NCBI GenBank assembly: GCA_963811585.1
Contig: CAWERR010000003.1
Coordinates: 124,001 to 188,000 of the forward strand
Source of the DNA: JACDHG01 sp963811585
Lineage (GTDB): Bacteria; Actinomycetota; Actinomycetes; Propionibacteriales; Nocardioidaceae
Reading direction: 5' to 3'
Length of the DNA: 64,000 nt
Shown in pieces: positions 17,533 to 24,507 of the stretch (its first letter is position 1; every line of letters starts with the position of its first letter). The notes under the pieces are model-generated. The model did no database searches. It was given only the letters and a program-made list of their open reading frames with translations, and had not been told where the DNA came from. Both the position numbers and the translations under genes were made by a program.

Positions 17533-17865
17533 ATGGGTGGGATGTCAGCTGATGTGGCGGCCTTGCTCGCCGACAAGCACGCCCAGCTCGAGGAGCAGCT
17601 CACGTCAATGGCCAAACCGACAGGTGAGGTCGGCAGCATCTCGTTCGGCAAACGAGTCGGTGAGGGCACGAGTCAGGCGGTCGACAGGCTGTCCGCGGTT
17701 CCTGCGCACGACAAGCTCCAGGTGATGCTGGCCGAGGTCATCCGGGCGGAGGAGAAGCTGGTTGACAGCACCTATGGCCAGTGCGATGTGTGTGGCAACG
17801 ACATCGGGTCGGCCCGGCTCGAGGCCCGGCCTTGGGCGACGCGCTGCCTGTCCCATGCCGGCTGA
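17533..17865 (+). CDS. DksA/TraR-family zinc-finger protein
   Basis: 110 residues. Helical coiled-coil-like N-terminal part (LLADKHAQLEEQL), then a zinc finger: Cys84-x2-Cys87 (CDVCG), a 17-residue loop, and Cys105-x2-His108 (CLSH). Canonical members have Cys at the last position. DksA/TraR proteins bind the secondary channel of RNA polymerase and modulate transcription with ppGpp; the short length and the lack of the acidic coiled-coil tip make such a role uncertain. The start may be ATG 17533 or ATG 17542. Confidence 0.78.
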   Translation: MGGMSADVAALLADKHAQLEEQLTSMAKPTGEVGSISFGKRVGEGTSQAVDRLSAVPAHDKLQVMLAEVIRAEEKLVDSTYGQCDVCGNDIGSARLEARPWATRCLSHAG

Positions 17866-17886
17866 CGGGGTGGGTCCGTCGGCGGG

Positions 17887-18591
17887 TCAGTCAAGAAGCA
17901 AGGCAGCGCCGAGAACCAGCGAGCCGCCGGTAACTGCGAAGCAGATGCCGACCCAGAGCACACCCGGGACGTGGGTGAGCCGCGCGAGCTGGTCGGCATC
18001 GCTGCCAGTCGCACGTCCGCGTCGACGCTGAGCTTGCAGCTCCCACACCGCCCGCGGCGCGGCCAGGAGCAGGAACCACGTGACGGCATACGCGACGGGG
18101 ACCTGGTCACCAGGAGCGAGCCGCCACGAGACCACGAACAGCACGACGCCGAAGATTGCAATGATCCCGGCTCCGAAGAAGTTGCGGATCTGGAGCAGGA
18201 GCAACGCGAGACAGCCTAGAAGTAGCCACAAGACCGCGATCTGATGTCGCTGCGCGATGAGGCCGGCGCACGTCAGACCGAGGATGGCCGGGCCGACGTA
18301 TCCGGCGAACGTGGTGGCGATCATTCCGAGGCCGCGCGGCCGACCGCGCGAGACGGTGACCCCCGAGCTGTCAGAGTGCAGCCGGATACCAGCCAGCCGT
18401 CGTCCGCTCAGCATTGCGACAACGCCATGCGAACCCTCGTGGACGATCGTGACGAGATGCCGGCTGATCTCCCAGGTCTGCCGAAAACTGACGACGAGCA
18501 AGGCAACCACCCCGGCGACAGCGACCGTAGATCGGGCGGGCGCCGCCTGCGTCGACACGATGCGTTCCCAGACGAGCGACACCGCATCCAT
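17887..18591 (-). CDS. M50-type membrane metallopeptidase
   Basis: 234 residues with about six membrane helices. The zinc site motif HEGSH (His51, Glu52, His55) lies in a hydrophobic helix, as in site-2 proteases of family M50B. A second ligand motif like NPxDG is not obvious; RNFFGAG in a later helix is its positional counterpart, without Asp. Members of this actinobacterial group are putative intramembrane proteases without known substrates. It is convergent with the DksA-like gene, 21 bp apart. Confidence 0.8.
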   Translation of the reverse strand: MDAVSLVWERIVSTQAAPARSTVAVAGVVALLVVSFRQTWEISRHLVTIVHEGSHGVVAMLSGRRLAGIRLHSDSSGVTVSRGRPRGLGMIATTFAGYVGPAILGLTCAGLIAQRHQIAVLWLLLGCLALLLLQIRNFFGAGIIAIFGVVLFVVSWRLAPGDQVPVAYAVTWFLLLAAPRAVWELQAQRRRGRATGSDADQLARLTHVPGVLWVGICFAVTGGSLVLGAALLLD

Positions 18592-18594
18592 GCG

Positions 18595-18810
18595 TCAGTC
18601 TCCCCATGCGCTCGTCAGCTTGTGTTGGGTGGGTCGTGTCCGGGTCCACCGGTGGTCGAGCTCGTCGAGACATGATCTCTTCTTGGCTTTGACGATCTCG
18701 CCGGCGTGGGCACGGCTGATCGCGCCAGCCTTCAGCGCGTCCGTCGTCGCGGGCAGGTGGCGGAGTTCGCGGGCCTGATGCACCAGCCCGGACGCATCCC
18801 GACGCCCCAA
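18595..18810 (-). pseudogene. Remnant of a DUF222/HNH (13E12-type) endonuclease gene
   Basis: A 71-codon frame in which ARELRHLPATTDALKAGAIS and then RAHAGEIVKAKK resemble the helical DUF222 region that precedes the HNH nuclease domain in 13E12-repeat proteins. The similarity stops at KK; the rest is unrelated and includes a short repeat (18646-18671). No HNH motif is present. It is probably a deletion scar of a multicopy family that is common in actinobacteria. The call rests on pattern memory only. Confidence 0.4.
18646..18671. repeat. Copy of dispersed repeat, related to the hairpin at 50 kb
   Basis: CCACCGGTGG (a 10-bp palindrome, 18646-18655) is directly followed by TCGAGCTCGTCGAGAC (18656-18671). 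This second part differs at one of 16 positions from the left arm of the hairpin at 50,088-50,103. Elements of this type recur between genes in many actinobacterial chromosomes (established pattern, from memory). Confidence 0.5.
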
Positions 18811-18846
18811 CCGGGCCGAGGCCCCGGCAGATGAGTGCGCCCTTCT

Positions 18847-19317
18847 CTAGAAGGGTGGGGGTCCGACGATCTCGATGCCGCCGTTCTCTTGAGCGCTCTT
18901 CGCGATCCTGGCGAAGTCCACGACGCACGCGGATCCTTCGAAGGGCTCGCTGGCGCCGAGGTAGAAGGGTTCGCACTCGCAGGTCGGCTGGATGCCGAGC
19001 ACCTTGGCCGTGGGACTCTTGACGATGAAGGCGTGGGGTACGCCTGCGGGCACCATGACGAAGTCGCCGGCACCGAGTTCATGTTCATCGTCGTTGACGC
19101 GGTACTGGATTTGCCCCTCGAGCACCCACATGGACTCCGAGACCGGGTGGGTGTGGACCGGGGTCCACTTGCCCTCGACCATGTCGACCTCCCACAGGTG
19201 GATGTCCTCGTTGGCGCTGCTGAGCTTCCAGGTGAAGACGCCACCGCCGAAGAACCATCGCTGCTCGCCCTCGCCTGCCCGTCGGATCACCGGCGCGAGC
19301 GTCGTCATTTCAGTCAT
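18847..19317 (-). CDS. Cupin-domain protein
   Basis: 156 residues, one cupin barrel. Motif 1 is THPVSESMWVLEGQIQYRV with the metal-ligand His and Glu; motif 2 is GDFVMVPAGVPHAFIV with the last His. This matches quercetin-dioxygenase-like cupins. The reaction is unknown. It is transcribed divergently from a TetR-family repressor gene 53 bp away, with a palindrome between, so it is the likely target of that regulator. The start may be ATG 19317 or ATG 19308. Confidence 0.82.
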   Translation of the reverse strand: MTEMTTLAPVIRRAGEGEQRWFFGGGVFTWKLSSANEDIHLWEVDMVEGKWTPVHTHPVSESMWVLEGQIQYRVNDDEHELGAGDFVMVPAGVPHAFIVKSPTAKVLGIQPTCECEPFYLGASEPFEGSACVVDFARIAKSAQENGGIEIVGPPPF

Positions 19318-19337
19318 CTGACACTCCGATCATTCGT

Positions 19338-19351
19338 GAGACTTGAGTCTC
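19338..19351. promoter_or_regulatory. Palindrome between cupin and TetR genes, candidate operator
   Basis: Perfect 14-bp inverted repeat GAGACTTGAGTCTC in the 53-bp divergent intergenic region. A TetR dimer binding here could control both its own gene and the cupin gene. Confidence 0.55.
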
Positions 19352-19370
19352 GTCATGAGAGTGCCATATC

Positions 19371-19976
19371 ATGAACACCATGTCAACGGACTACGTCCAG
19401 TCGGGTCGCACGCGGCAGAAGCAACGGACTCGCGACCAACTGATCGCTGCGGCGCGTGAGCTGATCAGCGCGGGCGACACGCCCCGTGTCGAGGAGGTCG
19501 CCGAGGCTGCCGGGATCTCCCGCCCCACCGCCTACCGCTACTTCGCGTCACGGGCCGAACTTCTCGCCGCGGCATTCCCGGAGACAGGAGCCGCGTCGGT
19601 CCTTCCCGACCCGCCGCCGGTAGCGCTGGACGAACGCGTGGCGGCGGTTGCCGGGTTCGTCATCGGCCTCGTGGAGGAGAGCGAGCCGCAGCAGCGAGCG
19701 ATGTTGCGGCTCTCGCTGGGCGAGGTCCCGCACGAGCTGCCCCTGCGCCAAGGCCGCGTCATTCCGTGGTTCGTCGAGGCGCTCGCGCCTATCGCCGACT
19801 CGATCGGCGACGAGAGCGTGCACCGGCTCGCGCTGGCACTCCGCTCCGCCTGTGGCATCGAGACCCGAGTCTGGCTGAGCGACGTCGCCGGACTCGCTCC
19901 CGCAGAGGTCAGCGCCCTCCAACAATGGATGGTCGACGCCCTCGTCAGGCAGGCCCTCGAAACACCCCCGAAGTAA
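19371..19976 (+). CDS. TetR/AcrR-family transcriptional regulator
   Basis: 201 residues. N-terminal helix-turn-helix: RDQLIAAARELI, VEEVAEAAGISRPTAYRYF (given in part) at about 18-60, the standard TetR DNA-binding domain. The C-terminal ligand-binding part is not diagnostic. ATG 19371 or ATG 19380 can both serve. It is divergent from the cupin gene and probably represses it and itself through the 19,338 palindrome. Confidence 0.9.
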   Translation: MNTMSTDYVQSGRTRQKQRTRDQLIAAARELISAGDTPRVEEVAEAAGISRPTAYRYFASRAELLAAAFPETGAASVLPDPPPVALDERVAAVAGFVIGLVEESEPQQRAMLRLSLGEVPHELPLRQGRVIPWFVEALAPIADSIGDESVHRLALALRSACGIETRVWLSDVAGLAPAEVSALQQWMVDALVRQALETPPK

Positions 19977-20137
19977 TAGACCCGTGCACTGATCTCGGCA
20001 GATAAGTGTGTTGCCGCGCTCCGCCACGCGTCCCGCGCCGCGGTCCGCTGGCGGCGGAATGACGTACCCGCGGACGGGCAGGGAACTATCGGTTGACCTA
20101 GGTTTCGGCGCGGATCGTCAGGCCGCGTTCGTTAGGG

Positions 20138-20680
20138 TCACGCGCGCCACTTGATAGAGCAGCCCATGCTGGGCCGGTGTGGTTCGGGCACGGGCTCCTG
20201 CGCCAACACTTGCCGAATCGCCGCGGAAAGCAGACCCCCAGTAACCGGGATACGGTTGCCCGGCGTCGAGGCGTCGAACGCGCCGCGGTAAGCCAGTCGG
20301 CCGTCTGGGTCGTACAGGAAGAAATCTGGGGTACAGGCGGCACCAAACGATCGGCCGACTTCCTGGCTGGTGTCCACCGCGTAGGGAAATCGCCAGCCAG
20401 CGCGTCGGGCCTGCTCGGCGAGCCTCTCCGGCGCGTCGTCGGTGTAAGCAACCGCGTCGTTTGAGCAGATGCCCACCGCCGGAAGATCGGCGAACTCGTG
20501 CAGCACCTCGCCGAGCCGCACCTCGATGTGTCGGACATAAGGACAGTGGTTGCACAGGAACATGACCAAGGCCGGCCTGCCGGCCGGGCCCGTGGTCTCG
20601 ACCAGGTCACCGTTCACGTCGAAGAGCACGAACTCGGGCCGCGAGGTACCCAGCGGCACCATCGTGGACTCCACCGCCAT
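20138..20680 (-). CDS. Thioredoxin-fold (redoxin/AhpC-TSA) protein
   Basis: 180 residues, cytoplasmic. Thioredoxin fold with an active-site motif C43-N-H-C46 in FLCNHCPYVR, followed by VGICSNDAVAYTDD and the cis-Pro region CTPDFFLYD. This sub-group (CNHCP) is annotated as thioredoxin-family or thiol-disulfide isomerase-like and is widespread; the partner is unknown. The 161-bp gap before its stop side (19,977-20,137) contains nothing I recognise. Confidence 0.85.
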   Translation of the reverse strand: MAVESTMVPLGTSRPEFVLFDVNGDLVETTGPAGRPALVMFLCNHCPYVRHIEVRLGEVLHEFADLPAVGICSNDAVAYTDDAPERLAEQARRAGWRFPYAVDTSQEVGRSFGAACTPDFFLYDPDGRLAYRGAFDASTPGNRIPVTGGLLSAAIRQVLAQEPVPEPHRPSMGCSIKWRA

Positions 20681-20858
20681 GTCGCTCAGGCTACTCGGAC
20701 TCGGCTTTGTGCCAGGAGGATGCGGCCGCTCGCAGTGGATAGAGTCACAGGCCGAACCTGGTTCAACCTGATCTGGGGGTTCGCGTGCGACCTGAGCTTG
20801 ATCCTCGCCTCGCCTGTGCGAAGTCGCATCTCACAATCCCAACCAATTAGGAGAGCAC

Positions 20859-21614
20859 ATGCTCGACGCGAGCAATCTGTCTCTGCAGCTGTACACCGTT
20901 CGCGCCGCCTTGGCCGAGGACCTGGACGGGACTCTGGCCCGGGTCGCCGATATCGGCTACACGCAGGTGGAGCCATTCTCATTCCTCGGCTTCGCCGATG
21001 GTCTTGCTACGGGGTTCGCAAAGTATGGGTTCTCCGCGCCGACCAGCCACATCGGGCTGTTAGGGAAGGACACCGACCAAGAGGAGATCTTCGCTGCGGC
21101 CAATGGTTTGGGCATCAAGACCCTCATCGACCCGTCCAGTGATCCGGTGCTATGGCAGTCGGTCGATGGGGTGAGGGAGATTGCCGCCGGCCTGAACGCG
21201 GCCGCAGAAAAGGCAGCCGTGCACGGCCTGACAGTCGGCTACCACAACCACGCCTTTGAGCTGGAATCCAAGATCGATGGTAAGCACGCGCTCGAGGTGC
21301 TGGCTGACAACCTGGTGCCCGAGGTCGTCCTTGAGGTCGACACCTATTGGGCCTATGTCGGCGGCGCGGACGTGCCAGCGCTGCTGGGCGGGCTCGGGGA
21401 CCGGGTCGTCGCGCTGCACCTCAAGGACGGCGACGGGACGACCAACAACAAGAACCAGGTCGCTGTGGGCGACGGCATCATCCCCGTCTGGGACTACATC
21501 GACGCGACTACCAACCTGCAGGTCGGGGTTGTCGAGCTGGACGATACGTCGGGTGACATGTTCGAGGCCGTCGAACGCAGCTACACCTACCTGACCGCCG
21601 GGAAGGAGAACTGA
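20859..21614 (+). CDS. Sugar phosphate isomerase/epimerase (AP-endonuclease-2 fold)
   Basis: 251 residues, a single TIM barrel of the xylose-isomerase-like superfamily: SLQLYTVR at the first strand, GYTQVEPF, a metal-site region VGYHNHAFEL, LEVDTYWAYVGG, HLKDGDG and VVELDD. These supply the His, Glu and Asp ligands of the divalent metal. ATG is preceded by TTAGGAGAGCAC, a good ribosome site. It forms an operon with the Gfo/Idh/MocA dehydrogenase that begins 2 bp after its stop; such pairs act in inositol or unusual-sugar catabolism. The exact substrate is unknown. Confidence 0.87.
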   Translation: MLDASNLSLQLYTVRAALAEDLDGTLARVADIGYTQVEPFSFLGFADGLATGFAKYGFSAPTSHIGLLGKDTDQEEIFAAANGLGIKTLIDPSSDPVLWQSVDGVREIAAGLNAAAEKAAVHGLTVGYHNHAFELESKIDGKHALEVLADNLVPEVVLEVDTYWAYVGGADVPALLGGLGDRVVALHLKDGDGTTNNKNQVAVGDGIIPVWDYIDATTNLQVGVVELDDTSGDMFEAVERSYTYLTAGKEN

Positions 21615-21616
21615 CC

Positions 21617-22738
21617 ATTTCTCTGTCCGCAGCAGGGCCTAAGGCAGGTCCCGTCGGCATCGGCGTCATCGGCGCCGGTGTCATCAGCAAGACCTACCTG
21701 GAGAACCTAGGTGGCTTCGCCGACACCGAGGTGGTGGCCATCGGCGACATCGTCACCGAGGCGGCCGCCAGCCGGGCGGCGGAGTTCGGCGTGCCGAACC
21801 ACGGCGGTATTGATGCCGTGTTGGAGGACGACGCCGTAGAGATCGTGGTGAACCTGACTACTCCCGCAGCGCACGCCACGGTGGCAACCAACGCCATCCT
21901 GGCCGGAAGGCACGTCTTCAACGAGAAACCGCTGACCCTGGACCGGGCAACAGGAGCCAAACTATTGGACGCCGCCGCATCGGCCGGGCTGCGGATTGGC
22001 TGCGCACCGGACACCTTTCTCGGATCAGGCCTACAAGCGGCCCTGAGACTGCTCAACGAGGGTGTCATCGGAACGCCGATGAGCGCGCTGGCACTGATGC
22101 AGGGCCGCGGCCCGGAGTCATGGCACCCGAATCCGGCGTTCCTGTTCCAAGATGGTGCCGGACCGCTGTTCGATATCGGCCCGTACTACCTGACCGCTCT
22201 GGTGCAGACCTTCGGCCCGGTCGCCGCGATTGCGTCGGTTGGGTCGAGGTCGCGTGAACAGCGGGTGATCGGATCCGGCCCCAAGGCGGGAGAGTCGTTC
22301 TACGTCACGGTACCGACCCATGTCGGCAGCCTGGCCCGCTTCGAGAGCGCTCAGTCGTTTCAGAGCATCTTCAGTTTCGACTCGGCAGTGGGCCGGTCGC
22401 TGCTGGAGGTGAACGGCACCGAGGGAACCCTGCGGATGCCCGATCCGAACTCCTTCGACGGCGAGATCAAAGTCCGGCGAATGGACGGTGAGGACTGGGA
22501 GTTGTTGGAGGCAACCACCGCGCTGTCTTCCCGTGGCACCGGCGTGCTGGACCTTGCGCGAGCCATTCGCGAGGACCGACCGCATCGCGCCCAGGGTGCC
22601 CTGGGCTACCACGTGCTGGATGTGATGGCCACCGCCTACGAGTCGGCGGAGTCGGGTGGTTTCCTCGAAGTGCAGAGCACTGTCGAGCGCGCTGACCTAC
22701 TGCCGGCCGACTGGGACCCGAAGGAGGCCACGCTGTGA
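21617..22738 (+). CDS. Gfo/Idh/MocA-family oxidoreductase, apparent ATT start
   Basis: 373 residues if it starts at ATT 21617. NAD(P)-binding Rossmann motif GVIGAGVIS near residue 17-25, then NEKPLTLD (family EKP motif) and a C-terminal alpha/beta domain. The first ATG/GTG/TTG in frame is GTG 21731, which would remove the nucleotide-binding Gly motif, so the start must lie upstream. GGAAGGAG (21601-21608) ends 8 nt before ATT 21617; CTG 21611 and CTG 21623 are poorer choices. It probably oxidises a sugar or inositol derivative together with the upstream isomerase. Its stop overlaps a GTG of a short frame with a strong ribosome site. Confidence 0.85.
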   Translation: MSLSAAGPKAGPVGIGVIGAGVISKTYLENLGGFADTEVVAIGDIVTEAAASRAAEFGVPNHGGIDAVLEDDAVEIVVNLTTPAAHATVATNAILAGRHVFNEKPLTLDRATGAKLLDAAASAGLRIGCAPDTFLGSGLQAALRLLNEGVIGTPMSALALMQGRGPESWHPNPAFLFQDGAGPLFDIGPYYLTALVQTFGPVAAIASVGSRSREQRVIGSGPKAGESFYVTVPTHVGSLARFESAQSFQSIFSFDSAVGRSLLEVNGTEGTLRMPDPNSFDGEIKVRRMDGEDWELLEATTALSSRGTGVLDLARAIREDRPHRAQGALGYHVLDVMATAYESAESGGFLEVQSTVERADLLPADWDPKEATL

Positions 22739-22791
22739 CCGCCCGAGGACGCGCTTCTCTCGACAAGGTGCTCCACGCAGGAGGAGTCTGA
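22735..22791 (+). pseudogene. 18-codon remnant of a third operon gene
   Basis: GTG 22735 overlaps the dehydrogenase stop (GTGA) and has a near-perfect ribosome site AAGGAGG (22721-22727) 7 nt upstream, but the frame ends after 18 codons (MTARGRASLDKVLHAGGV). The signals say that a real gene once began here; nothing downstream continues it. A genuine 18-residue peptide is possible but less likely. Confidence 0.4.
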
Positions 22792-22834
22792 ACGGGTACG
22801 ACTATCTCGGGTGACCCACAGACCGGGAGGAACG

Positions 22835-23413
22835 ATGAAGCTGGCCGATCTTCACCGCAGGAGCGTGGAGGGCTGGCGTGCCAGACTCGACGCCGTCGAC
22901 GAGTCGCATTGGACTCTCCCGACTCCGTGCGCGGAATGGGATGTGCGGGCACTCGTCAACCACGTCGTCGGCGAGGAGCTCTGGACGGTGCCGCTCGTGG
23001 ACAGGGTCACCATCGAGGAGGTCGGTGACCGGTTTGACGGCGACCTCCTCGGGGACGACCCGATGGCTGTGGGGCGCGCGGCTGCGACCGAGGCAGCAGC
23101 TGCCGTTGACCGGCGGCTGCCCGAGGGAGGCACGGTGACCCTGTCCTTCGGTGTCGTCCCGATCGAGGAGTACGTGCAGCAGCTGAGTGCCGACCATCTC
23201 GTGCATTCCTGGGACCTTGCGGTGGCCACCCACCAGGACCTGTCGCTTGACCGCGAGCTCGTTGGCGAGGTGAGCGCGTGGTTCGCGGACCGAGAGGCGC
23301 TCTACCGGGCGGCCGGAGCCGTGGGCCCGGCCGTGCCCGGGGACGGCGATCCGCAGGCGGCGCTTCTCGGGGCCTTCGGGAGGGTGGCACCCCCCGGCTA
23401 CGAGAACAGGTAG
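22835..23413 (+). CDS. TIGR03086-family (DinB-like/mycothiol maleylpyruvate isomerase N-terminal type) protein
   Basis: 192 residues. Four-helix DinB-like metal-binding fold: WTLPTPCAEWDVRALVNHVV with the first ligand His, and the later ADHLVHSWDLAVAT with two more His. These match actinobacterial TIGR03086 proteins related to mycothiol-dependent maleylpyruvate isomerase. The activity of this sub-group is unknown. GGGAGGAACG before ATG 22835 fixes the start. The stop is 2 bp before the next gene's ATG, so the two form an operon. Confidence 0.83.
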   Translation: MKLADLHRRSVEGWRARLDAVDESHWTLPTPCAEWDVRALVNHVVGEELWTVPLVDRVTIEEVGDRFDGDLLGDDPMAVGRAAATEAAAAVDRRLPEGGTVTLSFGVVPIEEYVQQLSADHLVHSWDLAVATHQDLSLDRELVGEVSAWFADREALYRAAGAVGPAVPGDGDPQAALLGAFGRVAPPGYENR

Positions 23414-23415
23414 AG

Positions 23416-24405
23416 ATGCCGTCGACGCGGCCCCTGGTGGACCCCTCCCTGCTCGACCGCGCGGTGGCCCGGGAAACCTTGGCTGGTGACGGCGTCTCCG
23501 GCGCCACCCTCGAGCGAGTGTGGCTCAGTGACAGCCGCAGCCTGGTCGTCAAGCGGCAGTCCCCCCAATCGGACCTGTTCATGAGGATCCTCGGTGACGA
23601 GCGTGGGCGAGAGCTCGACCTCTACCAGCGAGGGGTCCTCGACCTGCTGCCACCATCGATCCGGCACGCCGTCATCGGTGGCTGGGTCGAGGCGGACACG
23701 ACAGTCATCGTCATGCGTGACCTCGGCGACCGCGTACTGAGCTGGCGGGACAAACTGACCCCGGCCCGGACACGCGACCTGGTCCAACGCCTGGCCGAGA
23801 TGCACGCCCACTTCGCGGGCGCCCCACCCGATGGCCTGGCGCCATTGCCGCCGTTGGTCGCCACGTTCGCCCCTTCCCGGCTCGCGCCGTACGTCGCCAC
23901 GGGGCATCCGATCGTCGCGGCAGCACTCGACGGATGGGGGCTGTTCGCGTCGCTGGTTCCCGGCGACGTCGCGGCGGCGGTCGAGGCACTGCTGGAAGAC
24001 CCAGCTCCGTTGGTCACCGCGCTGTCCGAATGCACCCCCACGCTCTGCCACGGCGACCTGGCCACGGTCAACCTCGCCTGGGAAGCCGACGGCGGGCTCA
24101 CCCTCATCGACTGGGGCCAGGCTGTGGCGGCACCCGGTGAACTCGACGTCACCCGGATGCTGGCCGGCTGTGCTCCAGTGCTCGGTTTAGCCCGTGACGA
24201 GTTCCTTGACGAGTACCGACACGCAGCACCGCATTCCTCCGCGCGCGCGATGCGGCTCTCGCTCCTCGCCGGATTGCTCTGGCTCGGCTGGAACAAGGCA
24301 CTCGACGCGACCCGCCACCCGGACAAGGCGAAACGTGCGCGGGAACGGGAGGACCTTGCCTGGTGGGTCGCGCAGGGGCGTGAGGCACTGGACGCAGGGC
24401 TGTGA
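23416..24405 (+). CDS. Aminoglycoside-phosphotransferase-fold kinase
   Basis: 329 residues. The kinase-like fold shows the catalytic loop CHGDLATVNL (HxDxxxxN) and the metal-binding IDWG near residue 232, as in the APH/choline-kinase family. The N-lobe has SLVVKRQ with the probable ATP-binding Lys. The substrate could be a small hydroxylated compound; antibiotic resistance is not implied. ATG 23416 has AGG 7 nt upstream and lies 2 bp after the preceding stop. Confidence 0.82.
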   Translation: MPSTRPLVDPSLLDRAVARETLAGDGVSGATLERVWLSDSRSLVVKRQSPQSDLFMRILGDERGRELDLYQRGVLDLLPPSIRHAVIGGWVEADTTVIVMRDLGDRVLSWRDKLTPARTRDLVQRLAEMHAHFAGAPPDGLAPLPPLVATFAPSRLAPYVATGHPIVAAALDGWGLFASLVPGDVAAAVEALLEDPAPLVTALSECTPTLCHGDLATVNLAWEADGGLTLIDWGQAVAAPGELDVTRMLAGCAPVLGLARDEFLDEYRHAAPHSSARAMRLSLLAGLLWLGWNKALDATRHPDKAKRAREREDLAWWVAQGREALDAGL

Positions 24406-24507
24406 TCGCCGGCCGAGGCCAAGCCACTGTCCGACACTCGCTGCCAGACAGGCGCGCGGATGCGGCCAGCAGCCTCGCCGCAATGCGGCTTCGGTAGCGT
24501 TCGCACT

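Noticed and set aside
19977..20137. Possible mobile-element scar between the TetR and redoxin genes
   Set aside because: No terminal repeats, target duplication or transposase remnant could be seen.
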